From: Mycolicibacterium lacusdiani
GTDB taxonomy: Bacteria; Actinomycetota; Actinomycetes; Mycobacteriales; Mycobacteriaceae
DNA: 64,000 nucleotides
Direction: 5' to 3'
Assembly: GCF_021916785.1 (NCBI RefSeq)
Contig: NZ_JAKCFC010000003.1
Location: forward strand, 248,001-312,000
In this document: one piece after another, positions 1-8,507 of the stretch
Numbering within the stretch: position 1 is the stretch's first letter
Layout of the letters: each line of letters starts with the position of its first letter
Made by a program: the position numbers and the translations under genes
Notes under the pieces: model-generated
Told to the model about the DNA's origin: nothing
Databases searched by the model: none
What the model saw: only the letters and a program-made list of their open reading frames with translations

Positions 1-1025
1 GCGTAGGAGCCGTTCCCGTGGCCGTTGCCGTTGCGGTCGCGGTTGTCGGTTCCGTCGAGGCTGTCGCGGATGGCTTCCTGCGCAGCCGGCGGCAGGGTGT
101 GCATGATCTCGCGCACACGGGCCTGGCGGCGACCGACGGCCTTGCGCTCGGGCATGCCGGGGGTGGCCATGACCTGCGGCGGCACGCCTTCGATCTCGTC
201 GGTGCCACCGTCGTGGTGACCCGCGTCGACCATGGCCTGCTCCTCGGCCATCGTGCCTTCATCCTTCTCCTCGGACATGCCGATGGGGCCGATGCGGCGA
301 CCGTTGAGGAACTGCTTGACCACCGGCTCGTCGGAGGTCAGCAGTACCTCGCGCGGGCCGAACATCACCAGGTGCTTGCGGAACAGCATGCCCATGTTGT
401 CGGGCACCGTGCGAGCGATGTTGATGTTGTGCGTCACGATCAGGATCGTGCAGTCGATCTGGGCGTTGATGTCGATCAACAGCTGAGACAGATACGCCGT
501 ACGCACCGGGTCCAGACCCGAGTCGGGCTCGTCGCAGAGGATGATCTTCGGGTCGAGCACCAGCGAGCGGGCCAGCCCGGCGCGCTTGCGCATACCGCCG
601 GAGATCTCACCCGGGAACTTGGTCTCGTCGCCGGCCAGACCGACCAGGTCGAGCTTCTCCATCACGATCTGACGGATCTCGGATTCCTTCTTCTTCGTGT
701 GCTCACGAAGTGGGAATGCCGTGTTGTCGTAAAGGCTCATCGAGCCGAACAGCGCGCCGTCCTGGAACATCACACCGAACAGCGTGCGAATCTCGTAGAG
801 CTCCTTGGCGGAGCACTCGATGATGTTGGTGCCGTCGACGATGATCTTGCCGCGCTCGGGGCGCAGCAGGCCGATGAGCGACTTCAGGAACACCGACTTA
901 CCGGTACCCGACGGGCCGAGCAGAACGCTGACCTCGCCGGCGGGAATGTCGAACGTGACGTCTTCCCAGATTCGCTGGGAACCGAAGGACTTGGTCAGTC
1001 CCTCAACCTGAATGCCGATGCCCAC
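1..1025 (-). CDS. mkl: Mkl-type ABC transporter ATP-binding protein (3' end outside window)
   Basis: ATPase of the MlaF/Mkl family, which in mycobacteria is thought to energise Mce lipid importers from the cytoplasmic side of the membrane. Read on the minus strand from a GTG at 1023-1025 with AAGGA about 6-10 nt upstream. Visible motifs are Walker A (GPSGTGKS), the signature ISGGMRKR, Walker B (ILCDEPDSG) and the switch His (VTHN). After the ATPase core comes the Mkl C-terminal extension, ending in an Asn/Gly-rich stretch (NGNGHGNG) that reaches the window edge, so only the last residues are missing. A possible promoter TTGCCG(1104-1109)-15 nt-TACAGT(1083-1088) lies upstream. In M. tuberculosis two unrelated genes sit between rplL and mkl; here they are absent. 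Confidence 0.93.
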   Translation of the reverse strand, partial: MGIGIQVEGLTKSFGSQRIWEDVTFDIPAGEVSVLLGPSGTGKSVFLKSLIGLLRPERGKIIVDGTNIIECSAKELYEIRTLFGVMFQDGALFGSMSLYDNTAFPLREHTKKKESEIRQIVMEKLDLVGLAGDETKFPGEISGGMRKRAGLARSLVLDPKIILCDEPDSGLDPVRTAYLSQLLIDINAQIDCTILIVTHNINIARTVPDNMGMLFRKHLVMFGPREVLLTSDEPVVKQFLNGRRIGPIGMSEEKDEGTMAEEQAMVDAGHHDGGTDEIEGVPPQVMATPGMPERKAVGRRQARVREIMHTLPPAAQEAIRDSLDGTDNRDRNGNGHGNGSY

Positions 1026-1151
1026 GCGCGATCCTTCCGCCACTGTTTCGTTCCACCACGACACCTGCCTGTGGCTTGAGTCACTGTAGCCTACGAGCGA
1101 AACCGGCAACACCGTATGGGCCGGTCGGCCGCAGTACTCCCGTAAACGCAA

Positions 1152-1188
1152 CTGTGGGGCCGACCTGTTTGCCAGGTCGACCCCACAG
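1152..1188 (-). terminator. Hairpin terminator downstream of rplL
   Basis: A 16-bp inverted repeat with one mismatch (arm CTGTGGGGTCGACCTG on the minus strand) and a 5-nt loop lies 37 nt past the rplL stop. It is followed on the minus strand by a T-containing stretch (TTGCGTTT). It probably ends the rplJ-rplL transcript before mkl; the U tract is imperfect. Confidence 0.6.
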
Positions 1189-1224
1189 GATGCGCTTGTC
1201 GGCTCCGCCGACGTGCGCGGTGAG

Positions 1225-1614
1225 CTACTTGACGGTCACCGTGGCGCCGGCAGCCTCGAGCTTGGCCTTGGCGTCGTCGGCGGCCTCCTTGGCGACCTTC
1301 TCGAGCAGTGCCTTGGGGGCGCTGTCGACGAGATCCTTGGCCTCCTTGAGGCCCAGGCCGGACACGATCTCGCGGACGACCTTGATGACGCCGATCTTCT
1401 TCTCGCCGGCACCCTCGAGGATGACGTCGAACTCGCTCTGCTCTTCAGCGGCCTCGGCGGGCGCGCCACCGGCGGGGCCGGCAGCTGCGACGGCGACCGG
1501 GGCGGCCGCGGTGACGTCGAAGGTCTCCTCGAACTGCTTCACGAACTCGGAGAGCTCGAGCAGGGTCATTTCCTTGAAGGCGTCGAGCAATTCATCGGTG
1601 CTGAGCTTGGCCAT
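1225..1614 (-). CDS. rplL: 50S ribosomal protein L7/L12
   Basis: Ribosomal stalk protein that recruits translation GTPases to the 50S subunit. The 129-residue product has the usual order: N-terminal dimerisation domain (about 1-33), an Ala/Pro/Gly hinge (about 35-58), and a C-terminal domain with the [10 protein letters not shown] and [10 protein letters not shown] helices. It starts at ATG 1612-1614 behind AAGGAAGG. It lies 47 nt after rplJ on the same strand and must be co-transcribed with it; the hairpin at 1152-1188 closes the unit. Confidence 0.99.
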   Translation of the reverse strand: MAKLSTDELLDAFKEMTLLELSEFVKQFEETFDVTAAAPVAVAAAGPAGGAPAEAAEEQSEFDVILEGAGEKKIGVIKVVREIVSGLGLKEAKDLVDSAPKALLEKVAKEAADDAKAKLEAAGATVTVK

Positions 1615-1661
1615 GTGAATGGTCCTTCCTTACTTGTGTGCTGTTTGTGGTGGTGTACGGG

Positions 1662-2201
1662 TCATGCGGCGGGGTCGGACGATTCCGACCCGGCCTTCTT
1701 CTCTTGCAGAGCTGCGGCCAGACGTGCGATCTGGGACGCGGGCGCAGTGAACAGCGCCGCGGCCTGGGACTGCTTGGCCTTCATGGCGCCTGCCAGCTTG
1801 GACAGGAGCACCTCGCGCGACTCGAGGTCCGCGATGCGGTTGACCTCGTCCACGGAGAGCGCGCGGCCCTCCATGTAGCCGCCCTTGACGATCAGGGCCT
1901 TGTTGTCCTTGGCGAACTTCTTGATCGCCTTGGCGGCGTCGACCGGCTCACCGTTGATGAACGCGATCGCGGTCGGTCCGGTGAACAGGTCGTCGAGGCC
2001 GTCGACGCCGGCCTCGCTCGCCGCCCGCTTCACCAGGGTGTTCTTGGCGACGGTGTAGGTGGTGCCGTCTCCCAGCGACCTGCGCAGCTCGGCAAGATGG
2101 GCAACCGTCAAGCCGCGGTACTCGGTGACGACGGTGGCCGTCGACTCCTTGAACTTCTCGGCGATGTCGGCGACCGCTGTGGCCTTGTCAGCCTTGGCCA
2201 T
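1662..2201 (-). CDS. rplJ: 50S ribosomal protein L10
   Basis: L10 forms the base of the L7/L12 stalk and, in many bacteria, represses its own mRNA by binding the leader. The 179-residue product shows the L10 start ([16 protein letters not shown]), the conserved [16 protein letters not shown] region and a helical C-terminal tail that would hold L7/L12 dimers. ATG 2199-2201 is behind a perfect AGGAGG. It is the first gene of rplJ-rplL and is preceded by a long structured leader (2209-2397). Confidence 0.99.
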   Translation of the reverse strand: MAKADKATAVADIAEKFKESTATVVTEYRGLTVAHLAELRRSLGDGTTYTVAKNTLVKRAASEAGVDGLDDLFTGPTAIAFINGEPVDAAKAIKKFAKDNKALIVKGGYMEGRALSVDEVNRIADLESREVLLSKLAGAMKAKQSQAAALFTAPASQIARLAAALQEKKAGSESSDPAA

Positions 2202-2208
2202 GCTTGCC

Positions 2209-2397
2209 TCCTCGTGTTGGGTGGATGTCCACCGACCAACGGGGCGCGAGGGGCTGGGGAGCCTGGAAACGAAAAGCGCCCCGACACAGACAGGTCGGGG
2301 CGCACGTGTTGACGTCTACCTCGTCCTCCTGCGTGGGCCGCCTGGCAATCCAGGACCTTCAACCGATTTCTCGGTGACCGACGGTCTTCGGTGGAAC
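2209..2397 (-). promoter_or_regulatory. L10-type ribosomal leader with attenuator-like hairpin
   Basis: The roughly 190-nt untranslated leader of rplJ contains the segment ACGCAGGAGGACGAGGTAGA, which resembles the conserved core of bacterial L10 leaders. Downstream is a perfect 10-bp stem (2276-2285 with 2294-2303, 8-nt loop, mostly G:C) followed on the minus strand by TTTTCGTTTCC. That layout is an intrinsic terminator placed before rplJ, so L10-dependent attenuation as well as translational control is possible. The match to the family is by eye; a covariance-model search was not run. Confidence 0.65.
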
Positions 2398-2403
2398 GGG
2401 CCA

Positions 2404-2433
2404 AGAGTAGCGGATCGGCAGCCCATCAGCCAA
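2404..2433 (-). promoter_or_regulatory. Promoter of rplJ-rplL
   Basis: On the minus strand TTGGCT (2428-2433) and TACTCT (2404-2409) are separated by 18 nt, close to the mycobacterial housekeeping-sigma pattern. Transcription would begin near 2397 and give the leader described above. Confidence 0.5.
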
Positions 2434-2486
2434 AACGCGGCCTCACCCCGTGCGATTTCGGCGCGGATGTCCGCGATGAGCGCGGG

Positions 2487-3413
2487 TCAGCGCGCCGAAA
2501 TCGCGAGGGCGGCGGCGCCGACCAGGCCCGCGTCACCACCGAGTTCGGCGCGGACAACGCGCAGGTCGCGGATGAAGGTCAGCCCGGCGTAGTCGTCGAG
2601 CGCCTCGTATAGCGGGTCGAAGAGCAGCGGTCCGGACTTGGCCACCCCGCCGCCGATCACCACGAGGTCCAGGTCGCAGACCGCAGCCACCGACGCGATG
2701 GTCGCTGCGACGGCTGTGCCGCCACGCCGGAATGCGCGCAGCGCGATGGCGTCGCCAGCGGTGGCGGCATCGGCGAGGTCCTTGGCGTCGGCCTCGGGCG
2801 GGGCGTCCCACCCGTTGGCGCGCGCCCAGCGGGCGAGGTTCGGTCCCGATGCGATGGTCTCGGCACAGCCCTTGCCGCCACACGTGCACGGCCCGCCGTC
2901 GGGGTCGACGACGACGTGGCCGACGTGGCCCGCGTTCCCGGTGCGGCCGTCGTACGGTGCGCCGTCGAGGACGAGTCCGCCGCCGATGCCGGTCGAGACG
3001 ACCATGCCGAGGAGGAAGTCCGCTCCCCTGCCCGCCCCGCGCCACCGCTCGCCCAGCGCCATGCACAGTCCGTCACCGCCGAGCCGGACCGGAACACCGG
3101 TGGCGGCGGCCACCCGTTCGACGATCGGGAACTGCTGCCACGCGGTGATGTTGATGGGACTCACCGTCCCGGTCGGCAGGTCGATGGGTCCTGCCGACGA
3201 GATGCCGACCCCGTCGACCGAGCCGCCCGCGATGCGCAGTGCGTCGACGATGAGCGCCTCGGCGACCGCCCATATCGCCTGCGCATCGGTCTTGGGTGTG
3301 GGTTGCTGCTCGCGGTGCACAAGGGTGCCGTCGGGGTCGACGAGTCCGACGGCGATCTTGGTACCACCCACGTCGACGGCGAGTGTCAGTCCACCCGCGG
3401 AGGAGGCGGCCAT
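2487..3413 (-). CDS. ROK-family sugar kinase (glucokinase-like)
   Basis: Predicted cytoplasmic ATP-dependent hexose kinase, positional match of Rv0650. The 308-residue protein has the N-terminal phosphate loop DVGGTK (14-19), a catalytic Asp in the segment LGGDGL (about 114), and the ROK zinc motif CxCGxxGCxE (Cys176, Cys178, Cys183). No N-terminal winged helix is present, so it is a kinase rather than a ROK repressor. I chose ATG 3411-3413 because it overlaps the TGA of the upstream gene and directly precedes the sugar-kinase fold; the longer open frame upstream is low-complexity Arg/Pro. It is coupled to the SurA-N-like gene and the alpha-mannosidase, suggesting use of sugars released by the mannosidase. 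Substrate unknown. Confidence 0.9.
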   Translation of the reverse strand: MAASSAGGLTLAVDVGGTKIAVGLVDPDGTLVHREQQPTPKTDAQAIWAVAEALIVDALRIAGGSVDGVGISSAGPIDLPTGTVSPINITAWQQFPIVERVAAATGVPVRLGGDGLCMALGERWRGAGRGADFLLGMVVSTGIGGGLVLDGAPYDGRTGNAGHVGHVVVDPDGGPCTCGGKGCAETIASGPNLARWARANGWDAPPEADAKDLADAATAGDAIALRAFRRGGTAVAATIASVAAVCDLDLVVIGGGVAKSGPLLFDPLYEALDDYAGLTFIRDLRVVRAELGGDAGLVGAAALAISAR

Positions 3414-4021
3414 CAGTGCTTGTGCGTGTTGTCGGGCTGGCGGGGGTCGCCGGGGTGTTCGTAGCCCGGTGCGAGCGCGACGAGTTCGGCCCGCTTGGCG
3501 TCTAGCCACAGGCGGAACCGCCGCCGTCGGGCGGATGCCAGCAGGTGTGCGGCCACCGCGAGCCGGGCCTCGTCGAGGGTTTGGGGCACGGGGGGATGAT
3601 GCCACCTGCCGTCGACGACGACCGGAGTGCTGAACCGACTCGGGTTGCGCGCGTGGTACTCCGCGACCTCGGCGTCGTCGATCCGGACGTCTGCGGTGAC
3701 GCGCACGAACACCGCACGCGCGCGCCGAGCCCGCAGCACAGACGCGGCGATGCTGCCGATCTCGAGGCGCGCCGCCGTGTCGGGCAGGAGGTCGTCCTCG
3801 GCGGGCACGTCGCCGGGTGTGACGTTTACGGGTTCGGCCTCGACGACGCGTTCGGCGACGATGAGCTGGGTCAGCCAGCGGCGCAGCTGTCGCCCCTCGC
3901 TGGTGTCGGGCCTGGGTAGCGCTGACGCCAATACCGTTGCGCGCAGCTCGATTTCGCGATCGTCCACCTCGGCGACGGTGACGACTCGGCCGGCGACAGT
4001 GGCAGCGACGGGCGTACTCAT
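3413..4021 (-). CDS. SurA-N/parvulin-chaperone-like protein (Rv0649 position, often named fabD2)
   Basis: A 202-residue protein starting at ATG 4019-4021, overlapping the end of the mannosidase gene and the start of the ROK kinase gene, so the three are translationally coupled. In the M. tuberculosis order this place is held by Rv0649, annotated fabD2 (malonyl-CoA:ACP transacylase). I see no GxSxG acyltransferase nucleophile. Instead the layout, an early helix pair with a long LTQLIVAERVVEAE-type helix, then DAEVAEYHARNPSRF, then a C-terminal helix with Arg-rich LLASARRRRFRLWLDAK, resembles the helical chaperone domain of SurA/PpiC proteins without the isomerase domain. No signal peptide is seen. 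Function uncertain; the chaperone resemblance is inference. Confidence 0.8.
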   Translation of the reverse strand: MSTPVAATVAGRVVTVAEVDDREIELRATVLASALPRPDTSEGRQLRRWLTQLIVAERVVEAEPVNVTPGDVPAEDDLLPDTAARLEIGSIAASVLRARRARAVFVRVTADVRIDDAEVAEYHARNPSRFSTPVVVDGRWHHPPVPQTLDEARLAVAAHLLASARRRRFRLWLDAKRAELVALAPGYEHPGDPRQPDNTHKH

Positions 4022-7000
4022 CGCACCGTCACCGCGACCGCGGGCGTGTAGAGCAGGTGGCCTGCGCACGCGACTCGAACCAGCGCCCACCATTGGCCGG
4101 GTCGCACCCAGGCCGGCGGCGACACGTCGAAGTTCAGCCGAGCCGTTCCACCGGCGGGCAGTTCTGCGCCGACGGCCGATGGTCCGACCCACTCCCAGGT
4201 ACCCCATGGGCTGATGAGGTGCGCTTCGAGGGAGAGGTCGGCCCTCGCGTCGGTTCCCACGGTGACGCTCAGGGTGGCGCTGCCGCCCGCCGCGACGTCG
4301 ATGGGCTCGGGGCCATCGACGAGGCGGAGCACGTCATCGGTGACGTCGCCGACGGTGATCCAGCAGACGTCCTCGACGAGTTGCCGCCACGACGGGGGTA
4401 TGTCGGAGTGGCCGGTGACGGCGAGTTCCGCGCGGATTGGGTAGCGGCCGGGGGCGGCATCCGCCGAAATGTCGATGGAGACGGCGGTTTCCAGGTATTC
4501 GCCGGGCGGCAGCAGGAACGGGAGTTCGTCGGGCGTCGCGGACACACCGGTTGGGCACACCAACCGCACGTGGCCGTGCAGGGTGGCGTCAGTGCAATCA
4601 CTGGCCGCGGTGAGCCGCAGCGCGACGGTCGAGCCGGGCGCCGCGGTCACGCGTTGAGGGTCCAGGTGCGCGACGGCGGGCAGCCCACCCATGGGGGCGG
4701 GACCGCGGTTGTGCAGCCAGTACCTGGCGTAGAGCGGTTGCGCCGCTTCGGCTTCCGCGACGAGGACGACCGGCCCGCTGCTGTCGAGCCGCGGCAGGTT
4801 CAGTTCGGCGTGAATGCTGGCGATCTCGTAGCCGTGCAGCGCCGCCCCGGCCGCACTGGTCAAGGGACTCTCGAGGAGGTCGACCCGTTGCGCCGCGGAC
4901 ACCGAGCGCAGCCCCGACCGCAACGACACCTCGGTCGACCGGCCGTGGGTCTCGACCAGGCGCAGCGTGATGCCGTCCTCGGGCTCGACGTGTCTGCTGT
5001 TGCCGTGGGCGATGGCGTTGCCCGCGACCTTGCACGCGGCCAGCGCGACCTGGCCTGCTGGTTCGACCTCGAGCATCGAGCCCCACGCAGGCAATCCGCC
5101 CGCGCCGTCCCGGTGTCGCGAGACGACCCCGAGCAGTGGCTGGGAGTACTCCGCGCTGCGGGCGGGCAGGCCGGCGTCGCGCCAGTCGCCCACCGAGGCC
5201 ACCAGCGCGTAGTCGAAGTCGTGAGTCCAGTGCTGTAGCTGGAAGTTCGAGCCGTCGGGCGCCGTGCGGCGGGGCGGGTCGATCCACGTCCCGGACGGCC
5301 AGCCGGTGCACGATCGCATCAGCGACGTGTGCAGTGTGCCGTCCGAGTCGACGGCGAAGCTGGGCACGCCGCGGTTCATGACCGCGACCGTCCGTGCGTC
5401 GAATTCGCCGATGCCGTGGGGGGTCTGCTGCGCGACGGTGATCTCCGCGTCGGCGAGGTCGTCGACCACCGCGGCGATCACCGACTCGTCCCCGGCCAGC
5501 ACCAGGACGGGCAGTGCCCTGACGTCGCGCAGGTCGGCACCGGGTACCCAGCACTCGGCCAGCGCGCGTGACGCCGGAACCCACACTCGCGCCACGCCGG
5601 ACTCGTCGAGTTGGCGCCGCACCTCGGTGGCGTAGGCGGGGTCGGCAGCCGCTAGCACGGCCGCGGTGAAGGCGTTGACGTCGGGCCCGCCCAGAACAAT
5701 TCGCGCATCGGGCAGGTTGGAGTCCACGGTGAGGTCGCCGTAGCGCGGTTTGTCGGCGTGGCTGCAGGTGGTCGTGACTCCGGCGCGCACCAGCGCGACC
5801 GAGAGGTCCCGCACCGCCGACGACGCCTCCGCACCGACCGGTGTCACGATCTCGGCCACCGATATCGCGCGGACGCCGCCCCCGCCGGTACCCGCCCCAC
5901 GAACCCGGATGCGCAGCGCCGACGACAGGCCAAACCACCCGTAGGCCGGGTTGTCGAGTGTGTAGGGATGTTGGGCGCTGTCCACTGCGTGCGCGTGATC
6001 GCCGGGTTCGTGCATCAGTCCGAAGCCACGGCCGATCACGGCATCCCCGACCTCGCTGACGGGCATCGCGCCGGGCACCGGACACGGCCAGCGCAGGCGC
6101 AGCAGCGCGTCCTGCCCGGTGAATTCGTCGACCGTGGTGCGGCAGTCCACCCGGTCGACGTCACGCCACAGCGTGATGGTCTGCGTGTAGCGCAGCACGC
6201 CCTCGATCCGGCCGTGGACGGTCAGCCGCTCTCCCAGCGCGCAGCGTTCGGCCCGGACCTCCGCGGTGCCGTTCGACGACGTGCGCAGTGGGCCCTTCGG
6301 CAGCAGGTGCCACGGCCCCTCCCCCGCTTCCGGGTGGGCGGGGTACTCGTCGTAGACGGCCAGCTCGTTGCCGACCCTGCCCTCGGCGATGAGTTGCCGG
6401 CCCGCGGCCGTCCAGGACGTCACGCCACCGCCGCGCGCGGCGTCGACCCGGATCCGGTGGTGCGCATTGTGAATCTCGTTGCCTGGCATCGTCTCCCACG
6501 CAGACGGCGCTCCGCCGGCCGTCCGGTGGGCGCGCCACCCCATCGACGGCACGTCGCGTGCGAGCCAGCTGACGGTGTGGCCGCCGTGCTCGATCAGCGT
6601 CGGCACCACGGTGCCGTCGGTGTCGATCATCGCGCCGGTGAACGGCTCGCCGAAGTGGACCGTGACGACATCGGTGCGGTTGTGCGCCAATGGGTTCCAC
6701 ACGACGACGTCGCCCTCGACCGCGCCGGTCAGCACGTCCAGTGCGCTGTCGCGGGCCGCTCGGCCGAGATCCCACGCGTCGCGCCAGCTGGTCAGGAGGT
6801 CGAGGTACACCTGGTCGGACTCCGAGCCGGTGATCGCGTCGTGGTGCGCCCCGTACGCCAGTTGCACCCACGCCTTGGCCAGGGCCGAATGCGGATAGGC
6901 CGCTCCGGCGATCAGGCCGGCGAACACCGCGAACCGCTCGGCCTGCAGGACGGCGTGTTCGGCAGCGCGGTTGGCCTGCTTGGTGTCGACGTAGGAGACG

Positions 7001-8205
7001 TCCTTGCCGGTGTAGATCGGATTCATGTCGCGGGTCTGCGGGGCGGGAGCAGCACCGCGCTCGTCGAGTTCGGTCCGGACGGCGGCGAAGAACTCGCTGG
7101 GCAGCGCGCAGACGAAGCGCGGCCATGTGTAGCGGGCGTTCCAGTCGCGGTGAATCTCGGTGACCCACTTGTTCGGTGGCGTGTAGTCGGTGCCGACGGG
7201 GAGCAGCACGTTGCGGGTCAGCGCGACCTTCTTGAGTCCGGCGAACAACGCGTAGGTGGCGGCCTCCGCCTCGGCGAGCGTCGGCGATGAGTCCATCCAC
7301 CAGCCTGCCGCGTAGTGGGCGGGCATGTAGTGGGTCAGCAGGCCGCGTCCCGACGGGGCGAGCCACTCGAACTCGCTGGCGAACTGCATTCGCTCGGGAT
7401 CGCCGTCACCGGCCATCGGTCCCCACTGATGGTGCGGACCACGCGCCCACGAACTGGACGTGAGACCCGCGTCGGCGGCCATGCCGGGGAACTGCGGGTC
7501 GTGCCCGAAAACGTCGAGCTGCCATGCGGTGGCGGGATTGGCGCCCATCACGTCTCGTTGAAAGCCGATGCCGTGCACGAAGTTCCGGATGGCCGTCTCG
7601 GGACTGGTCAGGTTGGTGTTGGGTTCGTTGTAGGTGCCGCCCATCACCTCGACGCGACCGTCGGCGATCATGCGGCGCAGCTCCGCGCGGTCCTCGGGTC
7701 GGGCGTCCCAGTAGGGCTTGAGGTAGTCGACCTCGGCGAGCACGAACTTGTATTCCGGTTCGCGGCGGGCCATGTCGAGGTGGGCGGCCACCAGGTCGAA
7801 GCCATTGGTCTGGCGGCAGCGTCCCGGCGGGTCCTCGGTCCAGGTGCTCGTGTAGGCGGCCTGGGTGTTCCACCACACGGGGTCGTAGTGGAAGTGGCTG
7901 ATCATGTACATCGTCCAGCCGGGTTCGGCGTCGACGAACGTGAACGGGGCGGAGGCGTCGCCGACCACCACCCGTGCATCCCGCGCACGGCCGGGCGTCG
8001 GATCCGTGACGGTGACCCCAACTTCAAGGAATTTTGCGCCCGACGACGCGGGTACGTCATCGCACGTGAGACCGTCACCGTCGATGCGCACGGCCGCGGC
8101 GGCCGAACCCGGCGGCAGGTGGACCCGCACCACCTGCCGAAGCGCGTCCTCGGGCCCGACGAACAGGTCGGTCGACTCGGCTGACACCTCGGGGACGACG
8201 GCCAT
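4018..8205 (-). CDS. Glycoside hydrolase family 38 alpha-mannosidase
   Basis: Large (1395 aa) retaining alpha-mannosidase, positional match of Rv0648. The GH38 metal site is in HFHYDPVWW (His104/His106, Asp108) and the nucleophile is Asp231 in WQLDVFGHDP. After the catalytic (beta/alpha)7 barrel come the helical and beta-sandwich domains of the family, and residues beyond about 1150 hold an extra Pro-rich beta-domain region. No signal peptide is seen, so it is probably cytoplasmic, acting on mannosides or recycled glycolipid glycans. ATG 8203-8205 has no Shine-Dalgarno sequence but sits 6 nt after a TACAGT -10 box, suggesting a leaderless mRNA. It is the first gene of a unit with the SurA-N-like gene and the ROK kinase. 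Confidence 0.93.
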   Translation of the reverse strand: MAVVPEVSAESTDLFVGPEDALRQVVRVHLPPGSAAAAVRIDGDGLTCDDVPASSGAKFLEVGVTVTDPTPGRARDARVVVGDASAPFTFVDAEPGWTMYMISHFHYDPVWWNTQAAYTSTWTEDPPGRCRQTNGFDLVAAHLDMARREPEYKFVLAEVDYLKPYWDARPEDRAELRRMIADGRVEVMGGTYNEPNTNLTSPETAIRNFVHGIGFQRDVMGANPATAWQLDVFGHDPQFPGMAADAGLTSSSWARGPHHQWGPMAGDGDPERMQFASEFEWLAPSGRGLLTHYMPAHYAAGWWMDSSPTLAEAEAATYALFAGLKKVALTRNVLLPVGTDYTPPNKWVTEIHRDWNARYTWPRFVCALPSEFFAAVRTELDERGAAPAPQTRDMNPIYTGKDVSYVDTKQANRAAEHAVLQAERFAVFAGLIAGAAYPHSALAKAWVQLAYGAHHDAITGSESDQVYLDLLTSWRDAWDLGRAARDSALDVLTGAVEGDVVVWNPLAHNRTDVVTVHFGEPFTGAMIDTDGTVVPTLIEHGGHTVSWLARDVPSMGWRAHRTAGGAPSAWETMPGNEIHNAHHRIRVDAARGGGVTSWTAAGRQLIAEGRVGNELAVYDEYPAHPEAGEGPWHLLPKGPLRTSSNGTAEVRAERCALGERLTVHGRIEGVLRYTQTITLWRDVDRVDCRTTVDEFTGQDALLRLRWPCPVPGAMPVSEVGDAVIGRGFGLMHEPGDHAHAVDSAQHPYTLDNPAYGWFGLSSALRIRVRGAGTGGGGVRAISVAEIVTPVGAEASSAVRDLSVALVRAGVTTTCSHADKPRYGDLTVDSNLPDARIVLGGPDVNAFTAAVLAAADPAYATEVRRQLDESGVARVWVPASRALAECWVPGADLRDVRALPVLVLAGDESVIAAVVDDLADAEITVAQQTPHGIGEFDARTVAVMNRGVPSFAVDSDGTLHTSLMRSCTGWPSGTWIDPPRRTAPDGSNFQLQHWTHDFDYALVASVGDWRDAGLPARSAEYSQPLLGVVSRHRDGAGGLPAWGSMLEVEPAGQVALAACKVAGNAIAHGNSRHVEPEDGITLRLVETHGRSTEVSLRSGLRSVSAAQRVDLLESPLTSAAGAALHGYEIASIHAELNLPRLDSSGPVVLVAEAEAAQPLYARYWLHNRGPAPMGGLPAVAHLDPQRVTAAPGSTVALRLTAASDCTDATLHGHVRLVCPTGVSATPDELPFLLPPGEYLETAVSIDISADAAPGRYPIRAELAVTGHSDIPPSWRQLVEDVCWITVGDVTDDVLRLVDGPEPIDVAAGGSATLSVTVGTDARADLSLEAHLISPWGTWEWVGPSAVGAELPAGGTARLNFDVSPPAWVRPGQWWALVRVACAGHLLYTPAVAVTVR

Positions 8206-8211
8206 GAGCGC

Positions 8212-8217
8212 ACTGTA
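8212..8217 (-). promoter_or_regulatory. -10 box for leaderless mannosidase transcript
   Basis: TACAGT on the minus strand ends 6 nt before the mannosidase ATG, the spacing expected when transcription starts at the A of ATG. No convincing -35 box was found, which is common in mycobacteria. Confidence 0.45.
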
Positions 8218-8345
8218 CGGTCGGCGTCCGCTTCCTCGCGAGAGAACCGTGCGCCGGCGTTGGGCAGCAATTCATTTCACCGTCAGCCGACGTGTGCATT
8301 TCGTGACGTGCCGGGTCGGTCGAAATCTGTCACAGTGGTGTCATT

Positions 8346-8507
8346 GTGAACGAATACGACACGGCACCCGGGCCGACGCCGAAGAGGCGCGATCCGCTCT
8401 CGCTGGGTTTCGAGGCGCATCGCGGACTGCTGCTGCTCCGGTTACGGCTGCACCACGCCACCAGTACCCGCCGCAAGTCCCGTCGCGCGTCGAGCACTCA
8501 CCCCTGA
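8346..8507 (+). CDS. Possible small basic protein (53 aa), unknown
   Basis: A GTG-initiated frame divergent from the mannosidase encodes 53 residues, acidic at the start and very Arg/His-rich at the end (LLRLRLHHATSTRRK). Its last 10 nt overlap the stop of the convergent WYL gene. There is no clear Shine-Dalgarno sequence and no family that I recognise. It may be a real short protein or chance; ribosome or proteome data would be needed to accept it. Confidence 0.25.
   Translation: MNEYDTAPGPTPKRRDPLSLGFEAHRGLLLLRLRLHHATSTRRKSRRASSTHP

Noticed and set aside
18..1079. Long plus-strand frame opposite mkl
   Set aside because: It is the high-GC mirror of mkl, with His/Leu/Ala-biased composition and no ribosome-binding site.
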